DNA of 64,000 nucleotides from Roseovarius mucosus (GTDB lineage Bacteria; Pseudomonadota; Alphaproteobacteria; Rhodobacterales; Rhodobacteraceae). The stretch spans positions 3,733,501-3,797,500 of the forward strand of contig NZ_CP020474.1 in NCBI RefSeq assembly GCF_002080415.1. The letters are read 5' to 3'. The notes under the pieces are model-generated. The model saw only the letters and a program-made list of their open reading frames with translations. It did not search any database and was not told the DNA's origin. Positions 18,168 through 25,254 of this stretch are shown in pieces. The first letter of the stretch is position 1. Every line of letters begins with the position of its first letter. Both the position numbers and the translations under genes were made by a program.

Positions 18168-18650
18168 ATGACCGAACCGGATCCCGCCTATCTTGCCAAG
18201 CTCTTGCTCTATTACGAAGAGGAGATTGAGGGCGAAGCCTATTTTGACGCGCTCGCCCGCCGCTTTCCCGAGCCTGCGCAGCACAAGCGCCTGAGGCTTT
18301 TGGCCGAGGTTGAACGCCACGCCGCCCAAGGCGTTGCCCCGCTCATCGCGCATTATGATCTAACCCCCCGGTCGGTCGAGAGCCTAACCCTGAGCGGCCA
18401 TGAACAGGCGCGCCGCGCGCCAGGCACTTGGGCGGGGCTTCTGGACGAGATGAACCGCACCTATCCTGCCTATCTCGCAGCGTTCGAGGCGCTCGAGGCG
18501 ATGGGGCCAGAGGCGGATCAAACCCGCCTGCGGTTCTTGACCGAACATGAGGTGGCCGCGCTCGACTATCTCGCGCTGGAAAATGCAGGCGCGCCGGAGT
18601 CTTACGCGCCGCTTGAGCGCTACCTTGCGTCCTCCCCGGTGCCCGCATGA
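18168..18650 (+). CDS. Small four-helix-bundle (ferritin/rubrerythrin-like) protein
   Basis: A 160-residue, almost all-helical acidic protein with no signal. The first helix, YYEEEIEGEAYFDAL, and later AEVERHAAQG and LTEHEVAALDYLALE look like the carboxylate/His-bearing helices of ferritin-like di-iron proteins, but a strict ExxH motif is not present, so metal binding is uncertain. It starts 20 bp after the demethylase with AGGAG at 18153. An accessory role such as electron transfer, peroxide scavenging or binding the formaldehyde-generating enzyme is possible. I do not recognise a named family. The stop overlaps the next ORF (ATGA). Confidence 0.7.
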   Translation: MTEPDPAYLAKLLLYYEEEIEGEAYFDALARRFPEPAQHKRLRLLAEVERHAAQGVAPLIAHYDLTPRSVESLTLSGHEQARRAPGTWAGLLDEMNRTYPAYLAAFEALEAMGPEADQTRLRFLTEHEVAALDYLALENAGAPESYAPLERYLASSPVPA

Positions 18651-18889
18651 GGGCAGGCGCGCTGCTTGTGGTTCTGATCTGCGCGGCCTTTAGCCTTGGC
18701 GCGCAAGAGGCACCCGTCGTCTCGTCGCCACAGGAGTGCGATACCTGTCAGGCCCGGCACCGGGCTTTGCAATCGCTCCAATCGGCAGGTGTCGGGGCCG
18801 GGCGGCAAGCAGAGGCAAACACCCCCCAGCCCGCTGCTTCCGTCTCAACCGGGGCAGGGCCGCAAGCGGTGACGCCCGCCAAACCGTGA
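18647..18889 (+). CDS. Small exported CxxC protein, last gene of the amine operon
   Basis: An 80-residue protein with a signal peptide (residues 1-~20, hydrophobic LLVVLICAAFSLGAQ), then a single CDTC motif near residue 31 and a low-complexity Ala/Pro/Gln tail. The CxxC could bind metal or heme-like cofactor or be redox active; a c-type heme would need CxxCH, and here the residue after the second Cys is Gln. It is coupled to the preceding gene by an ATGA overlap, which supports translation. Function unknown. Confidence 0.55.
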   Translation: MRAGALLVVLICAAFSLGAQEAPVVSSPQECDTCQARHRALQSLQSAGVGAGRQAEANTPQPAASVSTGAGPQAVTPAKP

Positions 18890-18914
18890 CGCAAAGACCG
18901 ACGTCACGACAAAC

Positions 18915-18940
18915 TTGACTCTTTCAGTCAACTCAGTCAA
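18915..18940. promoter_or_regulatory. AGTCAA repeat cluster upstream of the TonB operon
   Basis: TTGACT-CTTTC-AGTCAA forms a 17-bp inverted repeat (18915-18931), and a third AGTCAA follows at 18935-18940. It is 114 bp upstream of the first gene of the ExbB/ExbD/TonB operon and 26 bp after the previous stop. A regulator site is plausible. It matches no Fur, Irr or RirA consensus that I can recall. Confidence 0.35.
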
Positions 18941-19053
18941 AACCGGGTCAATCCCTGCGCTCTACCGGCGCGGGCCATCTCTCACCCCGTGCCAGCCCCG
19001 CGCCAGCCATGCGGTTTCCAGCCCCGTCTGATGATCGGGGAAAGGAGCTTTTC

Positions 19054-19494
19054 ATGCTGGCATTCCACCGCCCTGCGTTTTGTTGTGCCCTGGCGTTCTT
19101 GGGTGCGGCGACCATGGCCCAAGCGGATGAGACCGCTGCCGCCTCGGCGCTTACCCTAACGCTCAATAGCCTGCACACCACCGAGACAGGCGGCTGTCGC
19201 CTGAGTTTCGTGCTGCAAAACGATCTGGGTGTCGCGCTCGACAGCCTCAAGGCCGAAGCAGTGCTCTTTGATGCGACGGGGCAGGTGGCAACGCTCACGC
19301 TTTTTGATTTCGGCGCGCTGCCCGAGGGGCGCCCGCGCGTGCGCCAGTTCGATCTGGCGGGGCAAGGCTGCGACGCCATCGGGGGGGTGCTGATCAATGG
19401 CATCGGCACCTGCGAAGGCGCGGGGCTTGCCCCGGGTGTCTGCCTCGGCGCGCTCCACCTTGCGAGCGAGACCGACATCGAGGTGACAGGATGA
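19054..19494 (+). CDS. Secreted protein of unknown function, first gene of the TonB operon
   Basis: A 146-residue protein. I start it at ATG 19054, preceded by AAAGGAG; an ATG at 19009 adds residues unlike a signal. Residues 1-25 form a signal peptide ending AQA. The mature part is beta-rich, with Cys in GGCRLSF, GQGCDAIG, TCEGA and GVCLGA (four cysteines, so possibly two disulfides). Its stop overlaps exbB by 4 bp. The fixed position in front of exbB-exbD-tonB suggests a periplasmic accessory of the energy-coupling complex, but I know no assigned function. Confidence 0.7.
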   Translation: MLAFHRPAFCCALAFLGAATMAQADETAAASALTLTLNSLHTTETGGCRLSFVLQNDLGVALDSLKAEAVLFDATGQVATLTLFDFGALPEGRPRVRQFDLAGQGCDAIGGVLINGIGTCEGAGLAPGVCLGALHLASETDIEVTG

Positions 19495-20168
19495 GCGGGA
19501 TAGCGGCCATGATCGACAGGCTGAACGGGCTGATTGCCATGGGCGGGCCGGTGATCGCGATGATCGCCGTGCTTTCTGTCGGCACGCTTGCGGTCATTCT
19601 TTACAAACTCTGGCAATTTCGCGCCTCGGGGGTGGGGCGGCATCACGCGCTGCGTGCCGCAGTGACCGATTGGGATCACGGCGAGACCGCCGCCGCACAT
19701 CGCAGACTTGCCACATCACGCAGCTATCTGGCCCCGGTCATCGCCCGCGCTTTTGCCGTAGACCCGCGCGATACCGTCGCCACACGGCGGTTGATGGCCG
19801 AGGCCGAAGCCCGCTTTGCCCGGCTCGAACGCGGCTTTCGCTTTCTCGACACAGTGGCACAGGTGGCCCCGCTGCTGGGGCTTTTCGGCACGGTTCTGGG
19901 CATGATCGAGGCGTTTCAGGCGCTTCAATCCGCCGGATCACAGGTTGATCCGTCGCTCCTCGCAGGGGGGATTTGGGTGGCGCTTTTGACCACAGCGGCG
20001 GGGCTTGCCGTGGCGATGCCCGCCTCGGTCGTGCTGTCGTGGTTCGAATCGCGCATGGCCGAGGAACGCGCGCTCGCCGATCATGCGCTCAGCATGGTTC
20101 TGGGCCCAGATGGGCAGGAGGCGCAACAAGCGATACCAGAGGGCCGGGCGGTGCCCGCATGTGCGTAA
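19491..20168 (+). CDS. exbB: MotA/TolQ/ExbB proton-channel protein
   Basis: A 225-residue inner-membrane proton-channel subunit. Three membrane segments are visible: ~17-40, ~125-150 (VAPLLGLFGTVLGMIEAF) and ~160-185 (GIWVALLTTAAGLAVAMP), the conserved TolQ/ExbB helices. With ExbD it transduces proton-motive force to TonB. Start ATG 19491 overlaps the previous stop; its own stop at 20168 overlaps the GTG of exbD. ExbB is preferred over TolQ because a TonB gene rather than tolA/tolB closes the operon. Confidence 0.9.
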   Translation: MSGIAAMIDRLNGLIAMGGPVIAMIAVLSVGTLAVILYKLWQFRASGVGRHHALRAAVTDWDHGETAAAHRRLATSRSYLAPVIARAFAVDPRDTVATRRLMAEAEARFARLERGFRFLDTVAQVAPLLGLFGTVLGMIEAFQALQSAGSQVDPSLLAGGIWVALLTTAAGLAVAMPASVVLSWFESRMAEERALADHALSMVLGPDGQEAQQAIPEGRAVPACA

Positions 20169-20538
20169 GTCCGGGTTCCAGCGCCGCAAACTGTCGCTCA
20201 CCTCGCTTATCGACGTGATTTTTCTGCTGCTGCTTTTCTTCATGCTATCCTCGACCTTTTCACAATTCTCAGAGGTGGATCTGGCCACGGCGGGGCAGGG
20301 GCAAGCGCCCTCCGAGGCGCAACCGATCTTTCTGCAACTGCGGACCACGGATCTGAGCGTGAATGCGCGCGCCGTGCCACTTGCCGCTCTGGCCGAGGCG
20401 CTGCGCCCTCTGATGTCAGACGAGACGCAGGTTTTGGTCAGCGCCAGCGCTGATGTCACGGCACAGCGGCTGACCGACCTGCTGGTGACCCTGCGCGCCA
20501 TCCCCGGCCTCTCGGTGCAGGTTTTGGTGCCGTCATGA
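20161..20538 (+). CDS. exbD: ExbD/TolR-type biopolymer transport protein (first copy)
   Basis: A 125-residue single-pass protein: a short basic N-terminus, one membrane helix (residues ~12-32) containing the proton-carrying Asp in LTSLIDVIFLLLLFFM, then a periplasmic domain. The start is GTG at 20161, overlapping the exbB stop by 8 bp in another frame; no ATG in this frame lies near the membrane helix. It is followed with a 4-bp overlap by a second ExbD. Duplicate ExbDs occur in some TonB loci and may form a mixed dimer. Confidence 0.88.
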   Translation: MRKSGFQRRKLSLTSLIDVIFLLLLFFMLSSTFSQFSEVDLATAGQGQAPSEAQPIFLQLRTTDLSVNARAVPLAALAEALRPLMSDETQVLVSASADVTAQRLTDLLVTLRAIPGLSVQVLVPS

Positions 20539-20915
20539 AAACCGACCGCACCCGCCGCGAACCCACGATTGCCCTGATCAACATCATTTTCCTGATGCTG
20601 ATTTTCTTCATGGCCGCCGCCACGCTTGCCCCGCCGCTTGCGCAAGATCTGCGGCTGGTGCGCACCGCCGAGTTGGAGGGCACCGCGCCACCTGATGCGC
20701 TGGTGGTTCACGCCGATGGGCGGCTGACCTATCGCGGCGCGCCGGTGTCGGATGCCGCCAGCCATGTCGCAACCTTGCCCGAAACGGCCCGCGCCACGCT
20801 GCGCCTTGTGCCCGATGCCGCGCTGCCCGCCACGGATCTTCTGCGATTGGGCGAGGCGCTGCGCCGGGCGGGGGCAGGGCGGGTGGTGATGATCACCGAA
20901 CGGGGGCTGCCATGA
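20535..20915 (+). CDS. ExbD/TolR-type protein (second copy), Asp replaced by Asn
   Basis: A 126-residue paralogue of the preceding ExbD, with one membrane helix (ALINIIFLMLIFFMAAATL) and a periplasmic domain. Where ExbD has the essential membrane Asp (LIDVIF in the first copy), this copy has Asn (LINIIF), so it probably cannot carry the proton and acts as a structural partner in an asymmetric ExbD dimer. It overlaps both neighbours by 4 bp (20535-20538 and 20912-20915). Confidence 0.85.
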   Translation: MKTDRTRREPTIALINIIFLMLIFFMAAATLAPPLAQDLRLVRTAELEGTAPPDALVVHADGRLTYRGAPVSDAASHVATLPETARATLRLVPDAALPATDLLRLGEALRRAGAGRVVMITERGLP

Positions 20916-21829
20916 TCCGGGGGTCGCGTTTTGTGCTGTCGGTTTGTGCGGTCACGGCGCTTGGCCTGCATGGGGCGGGGTTTTGGGTTTCGCACAGCCC
21001 GGCAGGGCCAGAGATCGAGGGGGGTGCCGGGGCGTCTGAGGTGTTGTTGGGATCAAGCTTTGCGGATCTGGTTGCCGGCGCGGCACAGCCAGTGTCCGAC
21101 ACCCCCGTCACCCCGAGTGTGACGGCGGCAGAGGTTCTGCGCCCGACCAAGCCCGATGGCACCGAGGCTCAGGCGGTTCGTCCTCAAAAGATTCAACCGG
21201 TGGCCAAGGCCAGTGAGGCCCCCCAAATGCCGGTGGTTCCATCAGCACCGGCGGTGGCAGCCGCCACACCGGCCACCCCAGCCACGAAGGATTCAGCCCC
21301 CGCACCCGCGTCACAGCCCAGTGTCGCCCTGCCTGAGGCTGAAACTGGCCTTGAGATATCCAAGCGCCCCAAGGCGCGGCCCACCCAACTCACCGCCACG
21401 GCCACGCCCCGTGCCGCGCCAAAGCCAGACCGCAAGACCGCGGCGCGGGCGACGTCCGGCAGCTATGCCGACCAGACCGCCACACGCGGCAGCATGACCG
21501 GCCATGAGACCGCCACCGCCGCCACCGAAGGACGACCCAAAGATCACCAAAGCAAGACGCCCGGCACCGCCGCCACCAGCAACTATCCCGGTCAGGTTAT
21601 GCGCCATCTCGCGCGTGTGCCACGCCCCCGCGCCGATACGCGGGGTGTGGCGCTGGTGCAGTTCTCGATTTCTGAGGGGGGGCGTCTGGCATCGGTCCGC
21701 GTCGCGCGATCATCCGGGTCGACCCGGCTTGACCGGGCCGCGCTGACTGTGGTCGAGCGCGCAGCACCTTTTCCCGCGCCTCCGGCGGGCGCGCAGCGCA
21801 GCTTTTCCGTGCAGATCAAGGGGGAATAG
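20912..21829 (+). CDS. tonB: TonB-type energy transducer
   Basis: A 305-residue protein: an N-terminal membrane anchor (residues ~8-28), a long Pro/Ala/Lys/Thr-rich periplasmic spacer (about 80-220), and a C-terminal TonB domain of ~80 residues containing YPGQVMRHL, GVALVQFSISEGGRLASVRV and LDRAALTVVERA, the usual order. It couples ExbB/ExbD to outer-membrane receptors; no receptor gene is in this window. It is the last gene of the operon. A GC-rich hairpin lies directly after its stop. Confidence 0.92.
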   Translation: MIRGSRFVLSVCAVTALGLHGAGFWVSHSPAGPEIEGGAGASEVLLGSSFADLVAGAAQPVSDTPVTPSVTAAEVLRPTKPDGTEAQAVRPQKIQPVAKASEAPQMPVVPSAPAVAAATPATPATKDSAPAPASQPSVALPEAETGLEISKRPKARPTQLTATATPRAAPKPDRKTAARATSGSYADQTATRGSMTGHETATAATEGRPKDHQSKTPGTAATSNYPGQVMRHLARVPRPRADTRGVALVQFSISEGGRLASVRVARSSGSTRLDRAALTVVERAAPFPAPPAGAQRSFSVQIKGE

Positions 21830-21851
21830 GGCGGGGCGATGCGGCCCCGCC
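21830..21851. terminator. Bidirectional GC hairpin between tonB and the pseudoprotease
   Basis: GGCGGGGC (21830-21837) and GCCCCGCC (21844-21851) are perfect 8-bp arms around a 6-nt loop, located between the convergent stops at 21829 and 21863. There is no U-run, so termination efficiency is uncertain. Confidence 0.5.
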
Positions 21852-21862
21852 TCAGGTCTCGT

Positions 21863-23608
21863 CTAGTCCCAGCAACTGACCAAAACGGTCATCTCACCAG
21901 CGCGATCCGTCAGCGCCTCGGCCGGGATGCGGTCTTGATCCGATGTCACGCGCGGGGTGATGCCCCCCTGCGTCAGCACCGCTTGCAGCGCGCCATTGGT
22001 GGCGGCAAAGCTGACCTCGTCGGGCAGGGTGCGGCCATCTTGCGCCCGTGCCAGCAACATGCCCAACACCGCACCGCCGGTATCAAGCACCGGACCGCCC
22101 GCATCCCCCTCAAGCGCGCTCAAGGCCAGCCGTTTCAGATGCGCCTCGCCATTCAGCCCCTGCAACTCGGCCAATTGGCCAAAGGTGACGGTGGGGGCAC
22201 CCAAAAGACCGCCATAAGAATAGCCCGAAACCGCCACATCGCTCAGCAAGCGGGGCGTCACCTCTTGAAAGGCTGCAACCCGCACCGGTGCAAGCGGCTG
22301 ACGCGGGCGCAGGATCGCCACGCCAAGATCCGCATCGCTCAGCACCACATCGGCCTCATAGGCTTCGTCAATCGTGATCCGGCCACAGTTCGCCACGGCC
22401 TCGGCGGTGGTTAGCACGGCGCCGCTGGCATCCACGTAAAAACCCGACCTCGCCTGCTTGGGCTTGCGGATTTCCAACCCTGAAATCAGGTCAATATCCT
22501 GTGCCCCGCTGCCTTCGGCGGGATCAAGCGTGCCGGGCAGCCAATCGAAACTGTCCTGCATCCGCCCCAAAAGACGGCTGCGCCTTGCCTCGTCACCGGC
22601 GGGCCAGATCAGCGTAAAGCCCTTGATCGCACCGTCGCGCAACCAGACCTGGGTATGCGAGATCTGCAACGCCCCTTCGCCGATCAGCGTGAAACGATCA
22701 CCATCAAGGCTGCGCGGCCCGCTCTCGGGTACGATTTCCAGCGTCTGCATGATGTCATACAGCCCCGCCAGCGTGGCACGGTCGCCCGATTGGCTGATCA
22801 ATAGAAGCCGCGCGTCGATATCGCCGGTGGCGTTGAAATGCGCGAAAGGCGGCTCGTAGCGGTCAAAGCCCAGCACGGCGGTGGGCAATTCCATGGCGAT
22901 GCCGGTGGCATTATCGCGCACCACCTCTAGGCCAAGCCCGTCAAACACCGCGTTGAACTGACGAAACAACTCTGCCCGCTGCCGAGTGGTCAACACGCCG
23001 GTTGCCTCAAAGCCGTTTTGCGCCTGCCACCGCGCCATGGCGGCACGGGTGCCTTGGCCAAAGGCCGCGTCGATAGCCCCGTCATAGACCCCGGCCCATG
23101 TCATCGCCTCTTGCAAGGCGGCGCGCGCGTCGCGGTCAAGCAGGCTCTCGCTTTCGCGCGCCTCGCGCAGGGTCTCGTCGGCGGGCTCGGGGATGGGCGC
23201 GGGGGCCGGGTCTGCCGCCACAACGGGGGGGCTATCGGGGGCCGCAATGGCCGGGGCGGCGGGACCCTCCAGCAGATTGGCCCCGATGGGCCAGAATTGT
23301 TGTTGATAATCGCTGCTTTCAGCGATGTAGCTGTCTCGCGCGATCACCCCCTCGGCGCGGTAGACCTGAAGCACACGCTCCGCCTCTTCGCGCCGATAGG
23401 GTCCAAGGGCGATGGCATACCAACCGCGCCCCAAGGCAAATCCGTTCACATCCGCCAAAGTCGCGGCATAGCGGCGCGCGGCGTCCTGTGCCGCGTTCAG
23501 GCTGGGCTGCGCTTCGACCTGGACCCAGACAACCGGCTCCTCTTGCGCACGCGCCGCAGGCAGCGCCATGAAAACCGCAAAAATGAACCCCAGTAAGATA
23601 CGCGCCAT
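21863..23608 (-). CDS. SPOR-like / peptidoglycan-binding protein with a catalytically dead trypsin-like domain
   Basis: A 581-residue exported protein (signal peptide 1-~21, ending ARA-Q). The order is a SPOR-like region (WVQVEAQPS ... YAIALGPYRREEAERVL, ~25-95), a PG_binding_1 domain (about 165-225, with GVYDGAIDAAFGQGTRAAM), a middle domain, then an S1C trypsin-like domain from ~389. The catalytic positions read TTAEAV (His replaced by Glu403), DADLGVAIL (Asp427 kept) and EGDAGGPV (Ser replaced by Ala503), so it should not cleave peptides. Peptidoglycan-targeted binding or scaffold function is inferred. I start it at 23608, where an ATG opens the signal peptide after AGGGAAA; the frame extends to 23725. 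It is divergent from glyQ. Confidence 0.8.
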   Translation of the reverse strand: MARILLGFIFAVFMALPAARAQEEPVVWVQVEAQPSLNAAQDAARRYAATLADVNGFALGRGWYAIALGPYRREEAERVLQVYRAEGVIARDSYIAESSDYQQQFWPIGANLLEGPAAPAIAAPDSPPVVAADPAPAPIPEPADETLREARESESLLDRDARAALQEAMTWAGVYDGAIDAAFGQGTRAAMARWQAQNGFEATGVLTTRQRAELFRQFNAVFDGLGLEVVRDNATGIAMELPTAVLGFDRYEPPFAHFNATGDIDARLLLISQSGDRATLAGLYDIMQTLEIVPESGPRSLDGDRFTLIGEGALQISHTQVWLRDGAIKGFTLIWPAGDEARRSRLLGRMQDSFDWLPGTLDPAEGSGAQDIDLISGLEIRKPKQARSGFYVDASGAVLTTAEAVANCGRITIDEAYEADVVLSDADLGVAILRPRQPLAPVRVAAFQEVTPRLLSDVAVSGYSYGGLLGAPTVTFGQLAELQGLNGEAHLKRLALSALEGDAGGPVLDTGGAVLGMLLARAQDGRTLPDEVSFAATNGALQAVLTQGGITPRVTSDQDRIPAEALTDRAGEMTVLVSCWD

Positions 23609-23797
23609 AAGTTTCCCTAAATTCTGTCTTGATAACGGTCGTTGCGACCTTTTTGGCGTTTTATCAAAATTGCCGGGCGATGCACTCGAAAACTTCGGGG
23701 TTTGTGCGGGGGCGTTGGGGGCCAAACGCCCGATTGACCCTGCCCCGCACCCGGCCTAGGTAGGGGCGGCAAATCAGGGGCAGCATTGGGGTCAGGC

Positions 23798-24727
23798 ATG
23801 AGCGACACGACCGGCAAACCGCGCAGCTTTCAGGAAATCATCCTGAGATTGCAGAGCTATTGGGCCGCACAAGGCTGTGCCATGATGCAGCCCTATGACA
23901 TGGAGGTGGGGGCCGGCACCTTTCACCCTGCCACCACGCTGCGTTCTTTGGGATCAAAACCCTGGGCTGCGGCCTATGTGCAGCCCTCGCGCCGCCCCAC
24001 CGATGGCCGCTATGGCGAAAACCCCAACCGCCTTCAGCATTATTACCAGTATCAGGTGCTGATCAAACCCAGCCCGCCCGATATGCAAGACCTCTACCTT
24101 GGCAGCCTGCGCGCCATCGGCATCGACATGGCGCTGCATGATATCCGCTTTGTCGAGGATGACTGGGAAAGCCCCACGCTCGGCGCTTGGGGTCTGGGAT
24201 GGGAGGTGTGGTGCGACGGGATGGAAGTGTCGCAATTCACCTATTTCCAACAGGTCGGCGGGCATGACTGCGCGCCGGTCTCTGGCGAGTTGACCTATGG
24301 TCTGGAACGTTTGGCGATGTATGTGCTGGGCATTGATCATGTGATGGACATGCCCTTCAACGATCCTGCCGCGCCAATTCCATTGAAATATGGCGATGTC
24401 TTTCGCCAGACCGAGGAAGAATACAGCCGCTGGAATTTCGACGTGGCCAACACGGAGGTGCTCTTGCGCCACTTTGAAGAGGCCGAGGCCGAATGTCAGG
24501 CCATCCTCGCGCAAGAGGCGGTGGACCCCAAGACCGGCAAGCGGATCATCATGGCGCATCCCGCCTATGACCAATGCATCAAGGCCAGTCATCTCTTCAA
24601 CCTGCTCGATGCGCGCGGGGTCATTTCCGTGACCGAGCGGCAAGCCTATATCGGCCGGGTGCGGGCGCTGGCGAAACAATGCGCCGATGCCTTCGTGCAG
24701 ACAGAGGCAGGGGGGCAGGTGGCATAA
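23798..24727 (+). CDS. glyQ: Glycyl-tRNA synthetase alpha subunit
   Basis: A 309-residue class II catalytic subunit of the bacterial alpha2beta2 glycyl-tRNA synthetase. It starts with [18 protein letters not shown] and contains [34 protein letters not shown] and [14 protein letters not shown], all diagnostic. ATG 23798 follows a short GTCAGGC. It is followed with a one-base overlap by a small membrane protein and then glyS, the usual Rhodobacteraceae order. Confidence 0.98.
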   Translation: MSDTTGKPRSFQEIILRLQSYWAAQGCAMMQPYDMEVGAGTFHPATTLRSLGSKPWAAAYVQPSRRPTDGRYGENPNRLQHYYQYQVLIKPSPPDMQDLYLGSLRAIGIDMALHDIRFVEDDWESPTLGAWGLGWEVWCDGMEVSQFTYFQQVGGHDCAPVSGELTYGLERLAMYVLGIDHVMDMPFNDPAAPIPLKYGDVFRQTEEEYSRWNFDVANTEVLLRHFEEAEAECQAILAQEAVDPKTGKRIIMAHPAYDQCIKASHLFNLLDARGVISVTERQAYIGRVRALAKQCADAFVQTEAGGQVA

Positions 24728-25251
24728 TGGGCAAGATATTGGCGGGGGCGATCTTGATTTCGGCATTGGTGGCCGGTGCGGCCATGTATTATCTGCAAGT
24801 CTATCACTTCTACGAAGAGGTGGCGGCGGATGGCACGAATGATGTTGTCCTGACCTCTCTGGTCACGGGCGCGCCGGAACCGGTGCTCTACGACAACTTC
24901 ACCGCCATTGACGCCAACAGCAGCCCGATCCGCTATCGCGCCTGTTTCACCACCGCGATGAGCCATGCCATGCTGACCGAGACCTATGAGCTATATGAGC
25001 GGGCAGAGCCGCTGACCGCGCCCGACTGGTTCGACTGCTACGATGCGCAGGCCATCGGCCTTGCGCTGGAAGAGGGGCGCGCGCTGGCCTTTTTGGGCCA
25101 GCGGGATGTGATTTACGGCGTCGACCGCGTGGTGGCCATCACCGAGGACGGGCGCGGCTATGCCTGGCACCAGATCAACCGCTGCGGCGAGGTGGTGTTT
25201 GACGGACAGCCCGCGCCCGATGATTGCCCCGAACCGCCCCAAGGATACTAA
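24727..25251 (+). CDS. DUF6446-type membrane-anchored protein between glyQ and glyS
   Basis: A 174-residue protein with an uncleaved N-terminal membrane helix (residues ~4-24) and a soluble domain with VLYDNFTAIDANSSPIRYR, RACFTTAMS and a conserved-looking APDWFDCYDAQAIG segment. From memory, proteins of this kind lie between glyQ and glyS in Rhodobacteraceae and have been placed in DUF6446. No activity is known. The ATG shares its A with the glyQ stop, and 3 bp separate its stop from glyS, so it is translated from the same message. Confidence 0.75.
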   Translation: MGKILAGAILISALVAGAAMYYLQVYHFYEEVAADGTNDVVLTSLVTGAPEPVLYDNFTAIDANSSPIRYRACFTTAMSHAMLTETYELYERAEPLTAPDWFDCYDAQAIGLALEEGRALAFLGQRDVIYGVDRVVAITEDGRGYAWHQINRCGEVVFDGQPAPDDCPEPPQGY

Positions 25252-25254
25252 GCC

